From assembly GCA_000328365.1 (NCBI GenBank), contig KB295623.1, positions 595,541 to 659,540 on the forward strand: a stretch of 64,000 nt of DNA. Reading direction: 5' to 3'. A program made the translations under genes and the position numbers. Positions 10,107 to 22,563 of this stretch are shown piece by piece. Source of the DNA: Capitella teleta (taxonomy: Eukaryota > Annelida > Polychaeta > Capitellidae). Below the pieces are notes generated by a model. It was given only the letters and a program-made list of their open reading frames with translations. It was not told the origin of the DNA and did no database searches. Numbering within the stretch: the first letter of the stretch is position 1; every line of letters begins with the position of its first letter.

Positions 10107-10449
10107 CGAAATTTTTACTATTTCAGTGATAGAAATTTGTTATTACATCAAAGACAAACACAGATATAATTAATTATCGGCAGTAATTAATGATGCTGAG
10201 AAGTACATGTCTGATCAAGGAATCTGCTGCATGAAATAAAACGCTTCCATCGTCCGGTTTCCCAAACGAAGGACATTACGAATGTAAACAAATAATTCAT
10301 TTTGTTCGGCACAATACCCATATACCGCAGTGCTCAAAGCGCTGCCCATAAATCACGAATATTTTTTTTTTTTCTGGTTATAAGTTCCCATTTTAAGTCC
10401 CGATCTAAGAAACTCTACGTTGGTATGTACGTACTATACGTACCGGTAT

Positions 10450-10520
10450 ACGTACCCAGGGGAATCAAACCTTTACGCTTGGATTGAAATCCAACGCTCT
10501 GCCACTGAGCCAAACATCTT
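10450..10520 (-). mobile_element. tRNA-like SINE head, inverted relative to the one at 10028
   Basis: Read on the minus strand it has TTTGGCTCAGTGG (10514-10502) as A box, TTGGA/TCCAA around a short loop, and GGTTTGATTCCCC (10471-10459) as B box. It resembles the head at 10028-10106 block by block. The two copies are about 400 bp apart in opposite orientation. Confidence 0.5.
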
Positions 10521-11915
10521 TGCATCTTAGTATATAGCTGCTGTAACCGAGGTCACTTTGATCCAACATACATGTCCATCTTTATATTCAGAAAATTAGA
10601 TAAATCTTGATTGTTTGAAGGGATCGGCCTCTCAACAAATATGACCCATACATTTATGCATTAATTACTATACATGTAATAAAAACAATTTTATGCCATG
10701 AAAAACATGTTCTGTGATGAACAATGATCCGAATTCCGATACTAACGATTTTGAGGTAACGTTTGAAAAAATCGTTTCATTGGGGAAAATTCACAAATAT
10801 CAGATTTTGTATTCTTGAGTGAGAAATTCTGCACATTAAATTTTCGATAATATCATCACGATGACCGTGTTCTTGTCAGTGCAATTATTAGAAATCAAAG
10901 CATCGTTGCAAACAAATGTCTGTGTTTGAGATGGATGGTGAAGAGAAAGTTAATTAAATGCTGAGGCCAAACTACTTCCAAAATTATTATAGGAACGTCA
11001 CGTGGTTCATTCATTTCTAGATCTTGACTGAATTTGTTCAATGCTTGTGATTATATTGATGCGTAATACATTGTATTTTTCTAATAGTGTTTTTTTGTTG
11101 TTGGTTCCAGGTGAATGCTCATTGGAATTGAAAATGAAAAGATCTTGTGAATACTCTGTGACTTGAAACACATTTACTGCATCGTATTTGCTGATCAATG
11201 AGATGCATCCTGTTTCTACAGAATCCTGCTAATACTCAGCTCAGACTAGTATTGTTTTTAATGTACCATTTAATTTCTCTTCTCTTGCTTCCTATTATGC
11301 TAACACAGATTTGATATCCGATCAATACTCTGATCTGTTTCACCTAAATGTTGATGTGTATATTTTTCCGGATTATTGCTCATCTAGGCACCATTTGTTT
11401 TGATAAGAACTTCAAAGTTATCTGTATAGTTTTGTTTGTTGTGGTGAATATAAACTAATAAATATATTTCTTCGGTTATGTTGTCGTTCTCGTCTTTCAA
11501 TATTTGAAATCAGAATCTCGCGTGTTCTTTAATCTAGTGTTTCCAAATTGGTTTTGTATTCATTTGGCTTCCGAGTTTGTGAAACCTGTATCACATAATC
11601 ACAAGCGAAACTATAATAGAAATTATATTATATTATCGACCTATAGCTAATAGCTATAGGTCGCCAAGGATGTAAAGTTTGTTAAAGAATACGTTTGCAT
11701 GCACATTGTAAGAATTGTAATTATTGTAATAGCCGCATGTTAAAATTAATGCATGTAGACCTACTTAAATTCAACTTAAGTTTCTTCACTGGTCCCCTGG
11801 TCATACTTTTGAGTAGCGTCGGAGACAAGTGAACTTAAGTTTCCTGTGCTATTCTCGGGTGCTGCCAAAAAAATCCCGAAATTTATTAGATCTCAATAAG
11901 TTTCGGAAGGTTTTT

Positions 11916-11951
<36 letters not shown>

Positions 11952-12849
11952 AAAAAAAAAAAAACTCGAATAGCGCTGGAATCCATTCGTACGGTAACGT
12001 ACGAATAACCACAGCCTTCTTTCAGCCTTTTTGGTTTTAGCTGTATACATATCCAACCAAAAATGACAAGTTGTTTTCATTTGAAATATCCTTATGTCTC
12101 AGACTGATAACTCTAATTACTAATAATCAATTAATCGCATGCAGATGCCGGAGAGATATCATGTACAAATATAAAATAAGATTGCGGCCAAGAATACTGA
12201 AATATTTTCTGATTTAAATATTAATTAATTCTCTAATAATTCAAAAGAGGGTAATTAAAATACAGTGTATATTCAAAGAAAGTTGAAATGCTAGTGTATT
12301 TTTATTTGAGGAAATTAATTTCAACCCACCGCAAACTCATGCACACACAGCGACTGGATATGAGGTTTCGTAGAGTAATTATTCAATAATTAAACCAAAG
12401 ATGAAAGAACAGGCGGCAAACAAAACATTTATATAAGAAACTCACCGATTTGTAAGGATGAAAGTCGAAATCAATTAAATGCTTAACTGAGTGTCGGCGC
12501 GCAGAGAGGCGCCAACGATTCGCGACCTATGAGTTAAGAACTCACGTAAAACAAAAACAAGAAAGGTCAAGAGGTCGCCACCGAGTCTGAACTGTAACTG
12601 TCTGTAAACAGCGCCTTCAAAGCGACCTTTGAAGAAAATAAACCGATTACTAATTGATATCAAAAGGTAAGAAATTAATTAAAGTATTACTCGTGATGCA
12701 AGTTCTACAAACGCTCTGTCAATATTACCCCCACAATTAGCTATTTCTCGAACTGTTGACCACCTTACGTGACTTCAGACCCGAATAAAGCGTGCGATAC
12801 CGCGCCCAATCGTCAGTGCAGCTCTCTCTGTTCAACGCAGTACTTCACC

Positions 12850-14204
12850 ATGCAGCTCGTAATCTTCTTCGTCGCCCTGATTTTGCCCCTGGTGGCTGGG
12901 TTCTACTCGCCCAAGGTTCTAACAGAAGGATCGGAGGAGGATTCTGATGGGAAACCACAACAACCGGACAATCTTCTGGATTTGTTTGCCGGGAGAAACG
13001 GTGCTCGTGACGTCACGGCTGAGCTACTGCGGAAGAGGAAACAGGATTCGAAAGCGACCAATCATCTGCCATCGCAGGTGCAAGATCTCCTAAAGAACGC
13101 ATACTCGTCGCCCGGTTAGTACTCACAACAAAAAGTAGTTCGCGTTTTTGTGTTTAATTATATCATATAGTATTCAGCGTACATGCATGCATGAGTATAC
13201 ATTATAGGTCTGTATGTCTAGTATACATGCACTTTCTTCTTTCTAGTAGGAGTTTATGAGTATTTCAATGATATCTCTTGAAATAATAATAAAATTACTA
13301 TAGCACAGCATTCGATTCAATTAATATATATGGAATTTGATGAGAATAATAAATGATTAGGCCACAAGTACTGTCAGCAGATCGAAGCCTTCATCTGTAT
13401 ATTGACGACATTCTGTACTTGTAAATAATCCAAGGTATGTAACACACATGTATGTATGTGTACGCACGAATGATGCATTAATATGTATTGTATTAATATT
13501 AAATTATGTAACTGATGTATTCATTAGCACGCATGTAATGAGTGACAACATCACTGTTTGTCCTCTTGCATTGTCTGTTTCCTAAAATACATATACAATC
13601 TGATATATACCATTAAATGTAATTCCTTAACAGGATTACAAGGCGACGTTCTGTACACTGCCCGTAAGCAAAGCAGCATTCGCTTTTCGTTGGAGCATTA
13701 TGATGGAATGGCCGCATCTGACATCGTCATAGCGCACCTCCATCTTTATCAAATCCAACCAAAAAAGCCGATCAGACAAAAGAAGAGAAAGAGCGATGCA
13801 CCAGACGAATCAAAAGAACAACAGGCCAAGGTCAGCGTTCACGAAATCACGAAAAAGGGCAAGAAACTGACATCTGTGACCCGCGTTCTTGATTCTAGGT
13901 GAGTAACGTTATGATCTTATGAAAAGTGCGTTATGATAACACGATTCTTCCATTTTGTAGGATCGTCAGTTTGTATGACTCTGGGTGGATGTCTTTTGAC
14001 ATCACCGTGGCTGTGAAGGCATGGTTGGAGAACCCATCAGCGAATAAAGGCCTCGAAGTTTGGATCGAGTCTGTTGCACCAGGGAAATTCGCCTCTCGCG
14101 TGGCGCGAAAAGTGAGATTTGAAAAATCAAACTCGCCTCGCGCGAAACTCCGACCAAGTCTCGTTGTGTACTTTCAATCTCGTTTAGAAATGAAAGATTC
14201 GTGA
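12850..14204 (+). CDS. secreted TGF-beta propeptide-like protein lacking the ligand domain
   Basis: Three exons (12850-13114, 13634-13898, 13961-14204) join in phase to give 257 aa. ATG at 12850 starts a strong signal peptide (MQLVIFFVALILPLVAG). The body matches the TGF-beta/BMP/GDF prodomain: a helix PSQVQDLLKNAY, then the beta-strand block SIRFSLEHYDGMAASD-IVIAHLHLY, and the hallmark GWMSFDITVAVKAWLENP followed by GLEVWIES, ending at LRPSLVVYF. In family members that strand leads into a furin site and a ~100-residue cysteine-knot ligand. Here a stop follows after eight residues (QSRLEMKDS). RVAR and RKVR, possible furin sites, lie upstream of the final strand. There are no cysteines after the signal peptide. 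An AATAAA at 14345-14350 closes the transcript. No cysteine-knot exon is seen before the next gene, which is on the other strand. Function unknown; an antagonist or latency-type role is only a guess. Confidence 0.8.
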
Positions 14205-14350
14205 GATTTAACGAGATATTGGTTCGACCTGGACTTGACATTCTAATTGCGTTTATCAATGTGCATGTACATGTACCAGGAAAAAAAAGTTATAAATTTC
14301 TCTTGTTGAATGTTTTATTATAGTTAATTGTATTGATGATATCAAATAAA

Positions 14351-15120
14351 CCATATTATGTTCGTATGATTCGGTCCTCTATTGCCTGTTTTTCATTGGA
14401 TTATCTTGCCAATTATTCATATGCTGTATCTATAGGCTGCGCTCATATTGACATTTTAACTCTTTCAAAAGCAAACTAAAACCGGCGAAATGACCGATTA
14501 ATGACGATGACTCTTGCTCCTAGCTCACCAGAACTTCCTCTTTTGGTATTTCGTCATGCTCGGTGATCCAGGGGACCGTCTCGATCAACGCATCTGGAAG
14601 CGGTTGGGTGTGGCCTCCTGCTCTGCATACATTGGTCTGCGTCCACGGTCAGCACTCAGTGCCATGTCGCCCATAGAGTAGGCCACATTAGGGTGCAGAG
14701 GAAAGAAGCATCGCTTCACGTTCGTTTAATTGAGCTGTACAATAAAACAATGGTGGTGGAGGTATTGTCTACATGCGCTGTTTGCATGCAGATGTTAGGT
14801 CATTTTGTAAATTGTGTCCTTGGTGGCCGATACTAATTTAACTTTCTTCTTGTGCGTGTTCTACATGCATTACTCCTTCCTTTCTGGCCGCACGTCGGCG
14901 GAGACACCTAGCGACTCTTGACGGAAGAGGACTCCATGACTCCACGTTACAGCACTTTTACTTTTTGAGGTCACCTGTAGCGAATGGCCAAGGGAGAGAG
15001 AGAGAGATATGGTCGATGTCAGCGCGCATTCCCTTCTCACCTCTCTTCCCTTCCTCTCTCGCTGCCCAACTTATAAACGCCCATAGATTGACACCAGCTC
15101 AAGTCATTATATATTATTAA

Positions 15121-15186
<66 letters not shown>

Positions 15187-16271
15187 TCGGTAATTATAAT
15201 TAATTAATACATTAATTAATCAATATGGAATTCGCAATGTATTTTCTTTAGCATGTATTTTATATTTTATATACAATAACTCACCCTTCAGTGAACAATG
15301 GGTAAACAATTAAACATTCAGAAGCCATCATTTTTTTTATTTTCAGACGACATCTGTTGCTCCGTGCTGTGATATCGCCACGCGGCGCGGATAATGTCAG
15401 GAATGCGTTCAATATCATCCGCTCATGCACGGAGATTTCATAGCGCATTATCGATGCATGAATGCGGAGTACCTCAAGTGAAATGAAACATGTTAAACGA
15501 TCGGGAGGGTAATTACCAATTGCGTACTTGACAAATTGCACAGTTGAATCTTCTATTTGGGCTAAGTGAATTTATAGGTTAGGACTATAGCATCATATAT
15601 CTTAAGCATAATAGGATGGTTTCTTATTGCATTCTTTATTGCATTAGGATTTCATGTCATTACGTGTATCATGCAAATGCCACATGTAAACATCTCATAT
15701 CGCCGCTTCTTCCGAATGCAAAAATTCCATCTACATGTGTACAGGGTTTAATTGATTTACTGCAATTGCAATGTAATTGATAATTATATGGTGCATTACA
15801 TGATTATTGTAAACTCTGAAAGAAAACAACAATATTATGCATGTATTGAATAGAAACACTTTTAATACGACCTCGTCAACAATGTGACAGAATATATACA
15901 CTAGACTACTTGTATAACGCATGCACACTACTTTTCGTAAATCGAGACACATATTCTAAAGAGAGTTCTGGAAACAAACACGACATAAGACATTCCTATA
16001 GACAAACCTTAGTTCACTATCTCCGAAAACAGGATTTTCCCAACATTGAAGACTGGTCCTTAGTTCCAAACCGAGTTGTCGAAGCTCAACACATCAAACA
16101 GTAGTAGACATTTCTGACCAGGTGACAAAAAAAACAAAAAAAAAAACAAAAAAAAACAAAACAATTGAAGCGTCGACATTATACCCAAACAGGTATACAT
16201 CGGAGAACACAGACATTGATATGATATTTTTAATTCTAAAATAACTAAAGTATACGGATATCACCCTATAA
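14351..16271. other. intergenic; G+C-richer patch 14500-15100 unexplained
   Basis: At 14500-15100 base composition rises to coding-like levels. Open stretches exist on both strands: minus-strand AYSMGDMALSADRGRRPMYA (about 14690-14630) and, after a possible acceptor, a tail ending IPKEEVLVS-stop (about 14525). Plus-strand MLGDPGDRLDQRIWKRLGVA also starts about 14557. None joins into a convincing gene or matches a family I know. A TATAAA is at 15072-15077, just after a G+C-rich stretch. From 15200 to 16271 the DNA is AT-rich with nothing recognised. Confidence 0.35.
15126..15183. repeat. (AT)n microsatellite
   Basis: An uninterrupted alternating AT run of about 58 bp lies within AT-rich flanks that also contain TTAATTAA motifs. 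Confidence 0.95.
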
Positions 16272-17834
16272 TTAAGGAAGGTAAGACACGTTCTCCGAGC
16301 TCTCTGGCGTGAAAGTCAAGTTAGCGATATTTTTGTAGAAGATATCTGGCGCCTGGCATTTGGTTTCCTCGCTCCAGTATCTTCGTATATCGTCAACAAC
16401 CTGCTGCCTCTCTCGATTCTTGTGTAAATACTCGCACAATCTACACTTAAATGGACGCTCTTTGGGTGAATTGCACTTGATGGAGGCTTTCCTTCGCAAG
16501 TACTTGTTAAACAAGCGATCGTCGTTGTCTAACTTGCTGATGTGTGCAGCTAACTCGGCCGGTGATGCGTAATCCCTGACATCCAAGAAGGTTCCTTTGG
16601 GAATCATATCTGTGTATTTCTCATATCCCAACACAATAGGGATTATATTCAATTTGCGAAGGAAGATATTCCACAGTTTCTCCGTGACATAGTTCTTACA
16701 GAGACTGTTCTCAAACGCCAGGTAGAACTTGTATGTGTTGTTCAGCAGATTGTCGTAGCAGTCGACATTCTTCTTGTTCTTTTGCATGGTCTGTTCCCCG
16801 CATTTGAGAGGCCCGCAGTCTCCATACACGTCAACTGGGATGTGTTTCTGAAGTTCGTTGACATAATCTTCCCTGTGACTTGGAGTATTGCAGTTGCTTA
16901 CAAACCAAGCAACGCCTTTCGTCTTTGTTGACGTTAGGTTCACGTCTCGTAGTGATCTATATTCAATGTTACTCATCCAACATTTTAGAGTCCCCCTAAA
17001 TGGAACGTTGGAGTCGATTGAGTATGTCGAGGTGATGTTGAAAATCTTTTTCAGTTGGCTTATTTCTTCAGGTGGGAATTTCGAGATTGGCCATACGTAA
17101 GATGGAGACTCATTCTCGTACACTAGCCATTTCTGCTTGGGTGAGCGATAGGCGGGTAGACTCTTCAAGTTCTTGATCAAACGAAGCCTAAACAGGACGA
17201 CCTCGCTGGTATTGTACTTGTCTTTGTCAGTGGTGTACTCACAGCGTTTGTCTTCAGGCATGTTGCAAGTGTGAAACGCCATTTTCCTTTTCATGAACCA
17301 TTCTTTATTGAAAGAGTACTTCGGCGTCCAGCTCAATATTTGGATGACGTTAGGGTCAGACTTGAACCACGTGACATTTTGAGTGACGTCACTAGGGGTG
17401 AATGCTTCAAGATCCGGTGCGAGGTAAGTCGACTCGTCTTCTAAAGAGCTGACAGGTTTTGCTTGAGGGTCGACCAAGTTTAGCATAGCCGCATCATCGT
17501 GGATATCTGGTTGTTTCTGCTGACGAGGAGTTTCTTGCAAACTGAGCACTCTTGGATGCGGATTCTGGAAGACGGGCAACACACGCTTGGACTTTTCATC
17601 GTGATCCTTGAACGGGCGTCTGAGATCTTCTGCTCTGTTACTAAGCCCTGGGTTCAGTTTCCATAGAACTTTAGCTTCGTCATCCGACATGTAACTTAAA
17701 CGTCGTCTAAGTAAGTACATTTCGATGTCACTGTAATGATGGTAAACCACGTATAATGAAAACGATGACAAAAGAATGAATCCGACGAGACACATGTAGA
17801 AAGCTCGCTCTATAATTCCTCGAGTCATCGCCAT
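16272..17834 (-). CDS. alpha-1,3-fucosyltransferase (GT10), type II Golgi membrane protein
   Basis: A single uninterrupted frame, ATG at 17834-17832, gives 520 aa. GT10 enzymes move fucose from GDP-fucose to GlcNAc in an alpha-1,3 (or 1,4) link in the Golgi. A short cytoplasmic tail precedes one membrane anchor (about residues 12-31, AFYMCLVGFILLSSFSLYVV). A long stem of roughly 130 residues follows. The catalytic half carries GVAWFVSNCNTPSHREDYV (about 307-325) with VDVYGDCGPLKCG, and the donor-site motif FYLAFENSLCKNYVTEKLW (about 370-388) with IIPIVLGYEKY. A C-terminal CRLC near the end fits the usual C-x-x-C. Several N-glycosylation sequons are present (NVT, NTS, NES, NIT, NLT, NNT). The acceptor specificity cannot be read. 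It is the only complete gene here without introns. Confidence 0.92.
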   Translation of the reverse strand: MAMTRGIIERAFYMCLVGFILLSSFSLYVVYHHYSDIEMYLLRRRLSYMSDDEAKVLWKLNPGLSNRAEDLRRPFKDHDEKSKRVLPVFQNPHPRVLSLQETPRQQKQPDIHDDAAMLNLVDPQAKPVSSLEDESTYLAPDLEAFTPSDVTQNVTWFKSDPNVIQILSWTPKYSFNKEWFMKRKMAFHTCNMPEDKRCEYTTDKDKYNTSEVVLFRLRLIKNLKSLPAYRSPKQKWLVYENESPSYVWPISKFPPEEISQLKKIFNITSTYSIDSNVPFRGTLKCWMSNIEYRSLRDVNLTSTKTKGVAWFVSNCNTPSHREDYVNELQKHIPVDVYGDCGPLKCGEQTMQKNKKNVDCYDNLLNNTYKFYLAFENSLCKNYVTEKLWNIFLRKLNIIPIVLGYEKYTDMIPKGTFLDVRDYASPAELAAHISKLDNDDRLFNKYLRRKASIKCNSPKERPFKCRLCEYLHKNRERQQVVDDIRRYWSEETKCQAPDIFYKNIANLTFTPESSENVSYLP

Positions 17835-18580
17835 TGCTAAATCTTCAGTCTTTGAACACCTTCTACAGGTAAATGGTGGCCGACACACGGGTATCTAATG
17901 ATTTCATGTGCAGCTAAACATTGTATTGATTACACAGACCATCGTTTGGTTTAAATGTCATGGGGCAGATGTTGCTTAGGATGTTTGCATGAGTGTTGAT
18001 AAAATCACAAATTGAAATTTGGTGGTTATTTAATTTATACAACAATATGTCGAGAAAGGACATAGACTTACAGAACCTTGCTATAGACTAATGGATGTAT
18101 TGTTCTAGTATCCAGTTGAAGAAGCAATTATTTCCTGATATATTCAATTCTTGCTTGAAGATGATTATGATATATAATAATTTATTGATCTTGACCATAA
18201 TTTCAACAATCAAAACCTTTTGCGTATTGCTTATACTATTATGGCTCGATATCCATTCACAGATATTAAGCACATGGTGCTTATTACGTATATTGCACAG
18301 ATCTGCGGCTCCATATCACACAAGAAGAAATCAATCAAAATCATTAAAACAGACAACTGGCGGTCAATTTGGCGTTTGAGCAAAATAATACCGTTCTAGA
18401 GAAGAAATACCAAAGGACTACAATGAGACATAGAAGAGAAATCTGTAATAATACATCCACCTTCTAATTTGAATAAAGGACTTGTGATGTCATTAGTATA
18501 CATGACATTTGAGCATTTAGTATGGGAAGTTAGGCTGCAATTGAAATACTATCAAGTGCATAATTGCATTTCGACATTTT

Positions 18581-18630
18581 NNNNNNNNNNNNNNNNNNNN
18601 NNNNNNNNNNNNNNNNNNNNNNNNNNNNNN
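18581..18630. other. assembly gap (50 N)
   Basis: Fifty undetermined bases abut an A/G-rich low-complexity run. The true length of the gap is unknown; a round 50 suggests a placeholder. Confidence 0.99.
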
Positions 18631-20001
18631 CAAAAAGAAGGGGAAAAAGAAGAAAAAAAAAAAAAGAAAAAAGAAAAAGAAAAAAAAAGAGAGAGATATA
18701 ATCCGAGTATAGAGATATTACAATACTATGTGTTCTTAAATTTGTGCTAATTCAGATGCAAACCATACAATTTTTATGAGCAGGCATGTCTATCACTTAA
18801 TTACTGTCAAAAGCGACGTACACCTTTCGACTGCAGTACAGAATGTGCATATTGTTCATAATGTATTACGCAATTGAGAGGACGCGGAATATGTGAAGTT
18901 CAATAAATGAATAAATGTCACGGGTTCATTTGATTACATGCACAAAATTATTCTTACACTTGATAAATCTAACTTGTCGTCATATTGTTTTGAATGAACA
19001 TGTTGTCCAAGAATTGGCATTTCTCTTTTTAAAGGCAGAACGTCGTTTAACATAATGTTGAATATTCTAGCGCTTTTTTGTTCTTTTGTTTCGTGTATTT
19101 TTGTTTGAAGCAAAAGCAATACAAACATGGGCAATGGTTTCATGCAGTCAAATTTGCTTTAACAAATGGTAGCACATTCACATGCGTGGGACAATTCTAG
19201 AAATAATAACTCTTTCAAGTCATGAAAATATTTGGCCGTCTATAAGTTAGTATAATTTGCACTATATTCTCAGAGAACGACCGATAACCGATGAGTTGTG
19301 ATGCAAAGGAACATACAATAATTGTTGTTGGAGGGAAAACATCCACTTATCGAGATTGGAGGTATATGCGGTTCGCACAATCAGCTGCTGCTGTTAGCAA
19401 CCATCAGTTGTAGCGACTAGGGACCTCATCTTTTATGAGAGACTCGATTGTCCACTCAACCGTCAGCAGGATACTCCATTAGTGACCTGCATATTGTTTG
19501 ATTTATGGATCAAGGAGGAATAATGCACAGCGTTTGAATGCTTTTGGCATTACGTGAATATTTATGAGAGTGAGACTGAATGGGCCTTAAACCTGGCACC
19601 TCTAGACTGGGATGTTTGCTCCTTTCTGTGAGAGGGGGAAGGGGTGCCTAATACTGACCACATGTGAATGCTTGTATTCCTTTGCGTGCCATGCTTTAAT
19701 AGTATGCGATGGTAATCATGATTGACACAAATAAAGAAATGTTTTTTTTTTTTTTTTTTTTTTTTACAACATTCTTTTAGTTCTCCGGCCTGATTGCACG
19801 AGACTATACTGACAGTCACTTCATTTGAGCAGCAGTGTGAACAAGTATTGAGTGATTTAAAGTTTTATACATGTGTCAACTTTATATTAATATATCATGA
19901 CAATATTTATAGTGCCCTAGTAACCTCAACTCTATAACTTGTATAACAGTTAAACATGCCTTAAGAGCTTCTTCTGTCAACAAAGTTGTGTAAACGTTTA
20001 A

Positions 20002-20007
<6 letters not shown>

Positions 20008-20066
<59 letters not shown>
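20008..20066. repeat. (GA)n microsatellite
   Basis: About 29 uninterrupted GA units. The sequence just downstream (AATCATTTATTTAAC) resembles the low-complexity tail seen at some interspersed repeats, so it may mark an old insertion. Confidence 0.93.
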
Positions 20067-20070
<4 letters not shown>

Positions 20071-20787
20071 TTTATTTAACAACAACATACATCAATGTGA
20101 ATATTTAAGCGAGGAGAAAAAAATAATAATAAATTAAAAAATATGTTTTTTTTTTTCTTTTTGTTTGTTTGTTGATTATATGATATAATTGTAATGATGT
20201 CTCATCGTAGGTAATAGATTATTTGTTATATTGTCAAGAAATGTTAGTCAACGTTTATGAATGCTTTTGTGTTTGTTATTCATATAAGTATTCCAGCGTT
20301 TAAAATCGATGTTACCACAGAATAGTGAAAATGCTAAAACCGTAATAATCCTTGCTATACATGTATTACTCTTGAGCTGTGCCACCTGTTTAACCAAATT
20401 CATGACGAATAACATCTACTTGTAGCGTTATATAATGATATCCTAGTTCAAGAAATATATAAGAATTGATACACAGCAGTGCGTCGGGAAATGTTTTATA
20501 AAATCACAAAGCGCCTATAGAAAGTTTAGCAAATACAATTATCTCCATTTACTAGTAACATAAATTTGAGACATGTAACATGAGTACTGAGTTACAGGTC
20601 TCTGGATTTACAGCTCTAGGCTTTAAGGATCTGGTGGCGGGAGGGCAATCACGCACCTGTGTCTATTGTGTGTAATTATACTTTTGAGCCACCGTGTGCA
20701 TTGTATGCGTGTAGAGTTCGCTGCCCAATGCTCTGTTCATTCATCAATTACCCGGCAGCATCAGACATGCATATTTACCTGGCCAGG

Positions 20788-21009
20788 TATAAAGGCTGTG
20801 CCACCATGACCATTTTGTAATATCCAGACTGAGAAATATCGATTCGATTCATCTGAATGGTTTATTGATTTTGGTTATTGCTGTTGGTTCTTCTGTATCT
20901 ACATACCGGTCATAACTGGACAGCGTTTGGAATGACCCGTGGATTTCTATGAAAACCAAAGGCTCAATTTTGGTGGATTTGTCAAAGAATGTCTCAATAT
21001 ATTAATCAG
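20788..21009 (+). promoter_or_regulatory. probable TATA promoter and non-coding first exon of the guanylate cyclase gene
   Basis: TATAAA at 20788-20793 sits in a locally G+C-richer stretch, and about 20 bp downstream a transcript could begin. The following ~190 bp have no useful reading frame and end at a good donor, CAG|GTGAGA (21009/21010). The next matching acceptor is TTACAG (ends 22541), 22 bp before the cyclase ATG at 22564. The predicted 5' UTR intron is about 1.5 kb. This is a model based on signals only. Confidence 0.35.
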
Positions 21010-22541
<1,532 letters not shown>

Positions 22542-22563
22542 TTCAATATATGATGAAATAAAC

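Larger units (their letters stand above)
8998..12849. other. intergenic, AT-rich; no gene recognised apart from SINE heads
   Basis: There is no open frame with splice-consistent or family-like character. Contents seen: two tRNA-like SINE heads (10028-10106 plus, 10450-10520 minus) and a poly(A) tract at about 11921-11964. AT-rich DNA surrounds them. A moderately higher-G+C stretch at about 12480-12640 has only short frames and may be upstream sequence of the gene at 12850. Confidence 0.5.
17835..20787. other. intergenic, AT-rich, repeats and assembly gap
   Basis: No gene recognised. The part next to 17834 should contain the fucosyltransferase promoter, but no motif stands out. Contents: the N gap (18581-18630) followed by an A/G-rich run (18631-18695), a poly(T) tract (19741-19765), and a (GA)n array (20008-20066). 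Short open frames in this region look random. Confidence 0.5.

Noticed and set aside
14205-16271. A hidden TGF-beta cysteine-knot exon downstream of the prodomain gene
   Set aside because: No frame on the plus strand shows the expected cysteine spacing or a WIxxPxGYxAxYCxG-like block before the next gene.
17835-17888. Longer N-terminus for the fucosyltransferase from 17888
   Set aside because: That codon is GTG; the ATG at 17834 leaves a normal short cytoplasmic tail before the membrane anchor.
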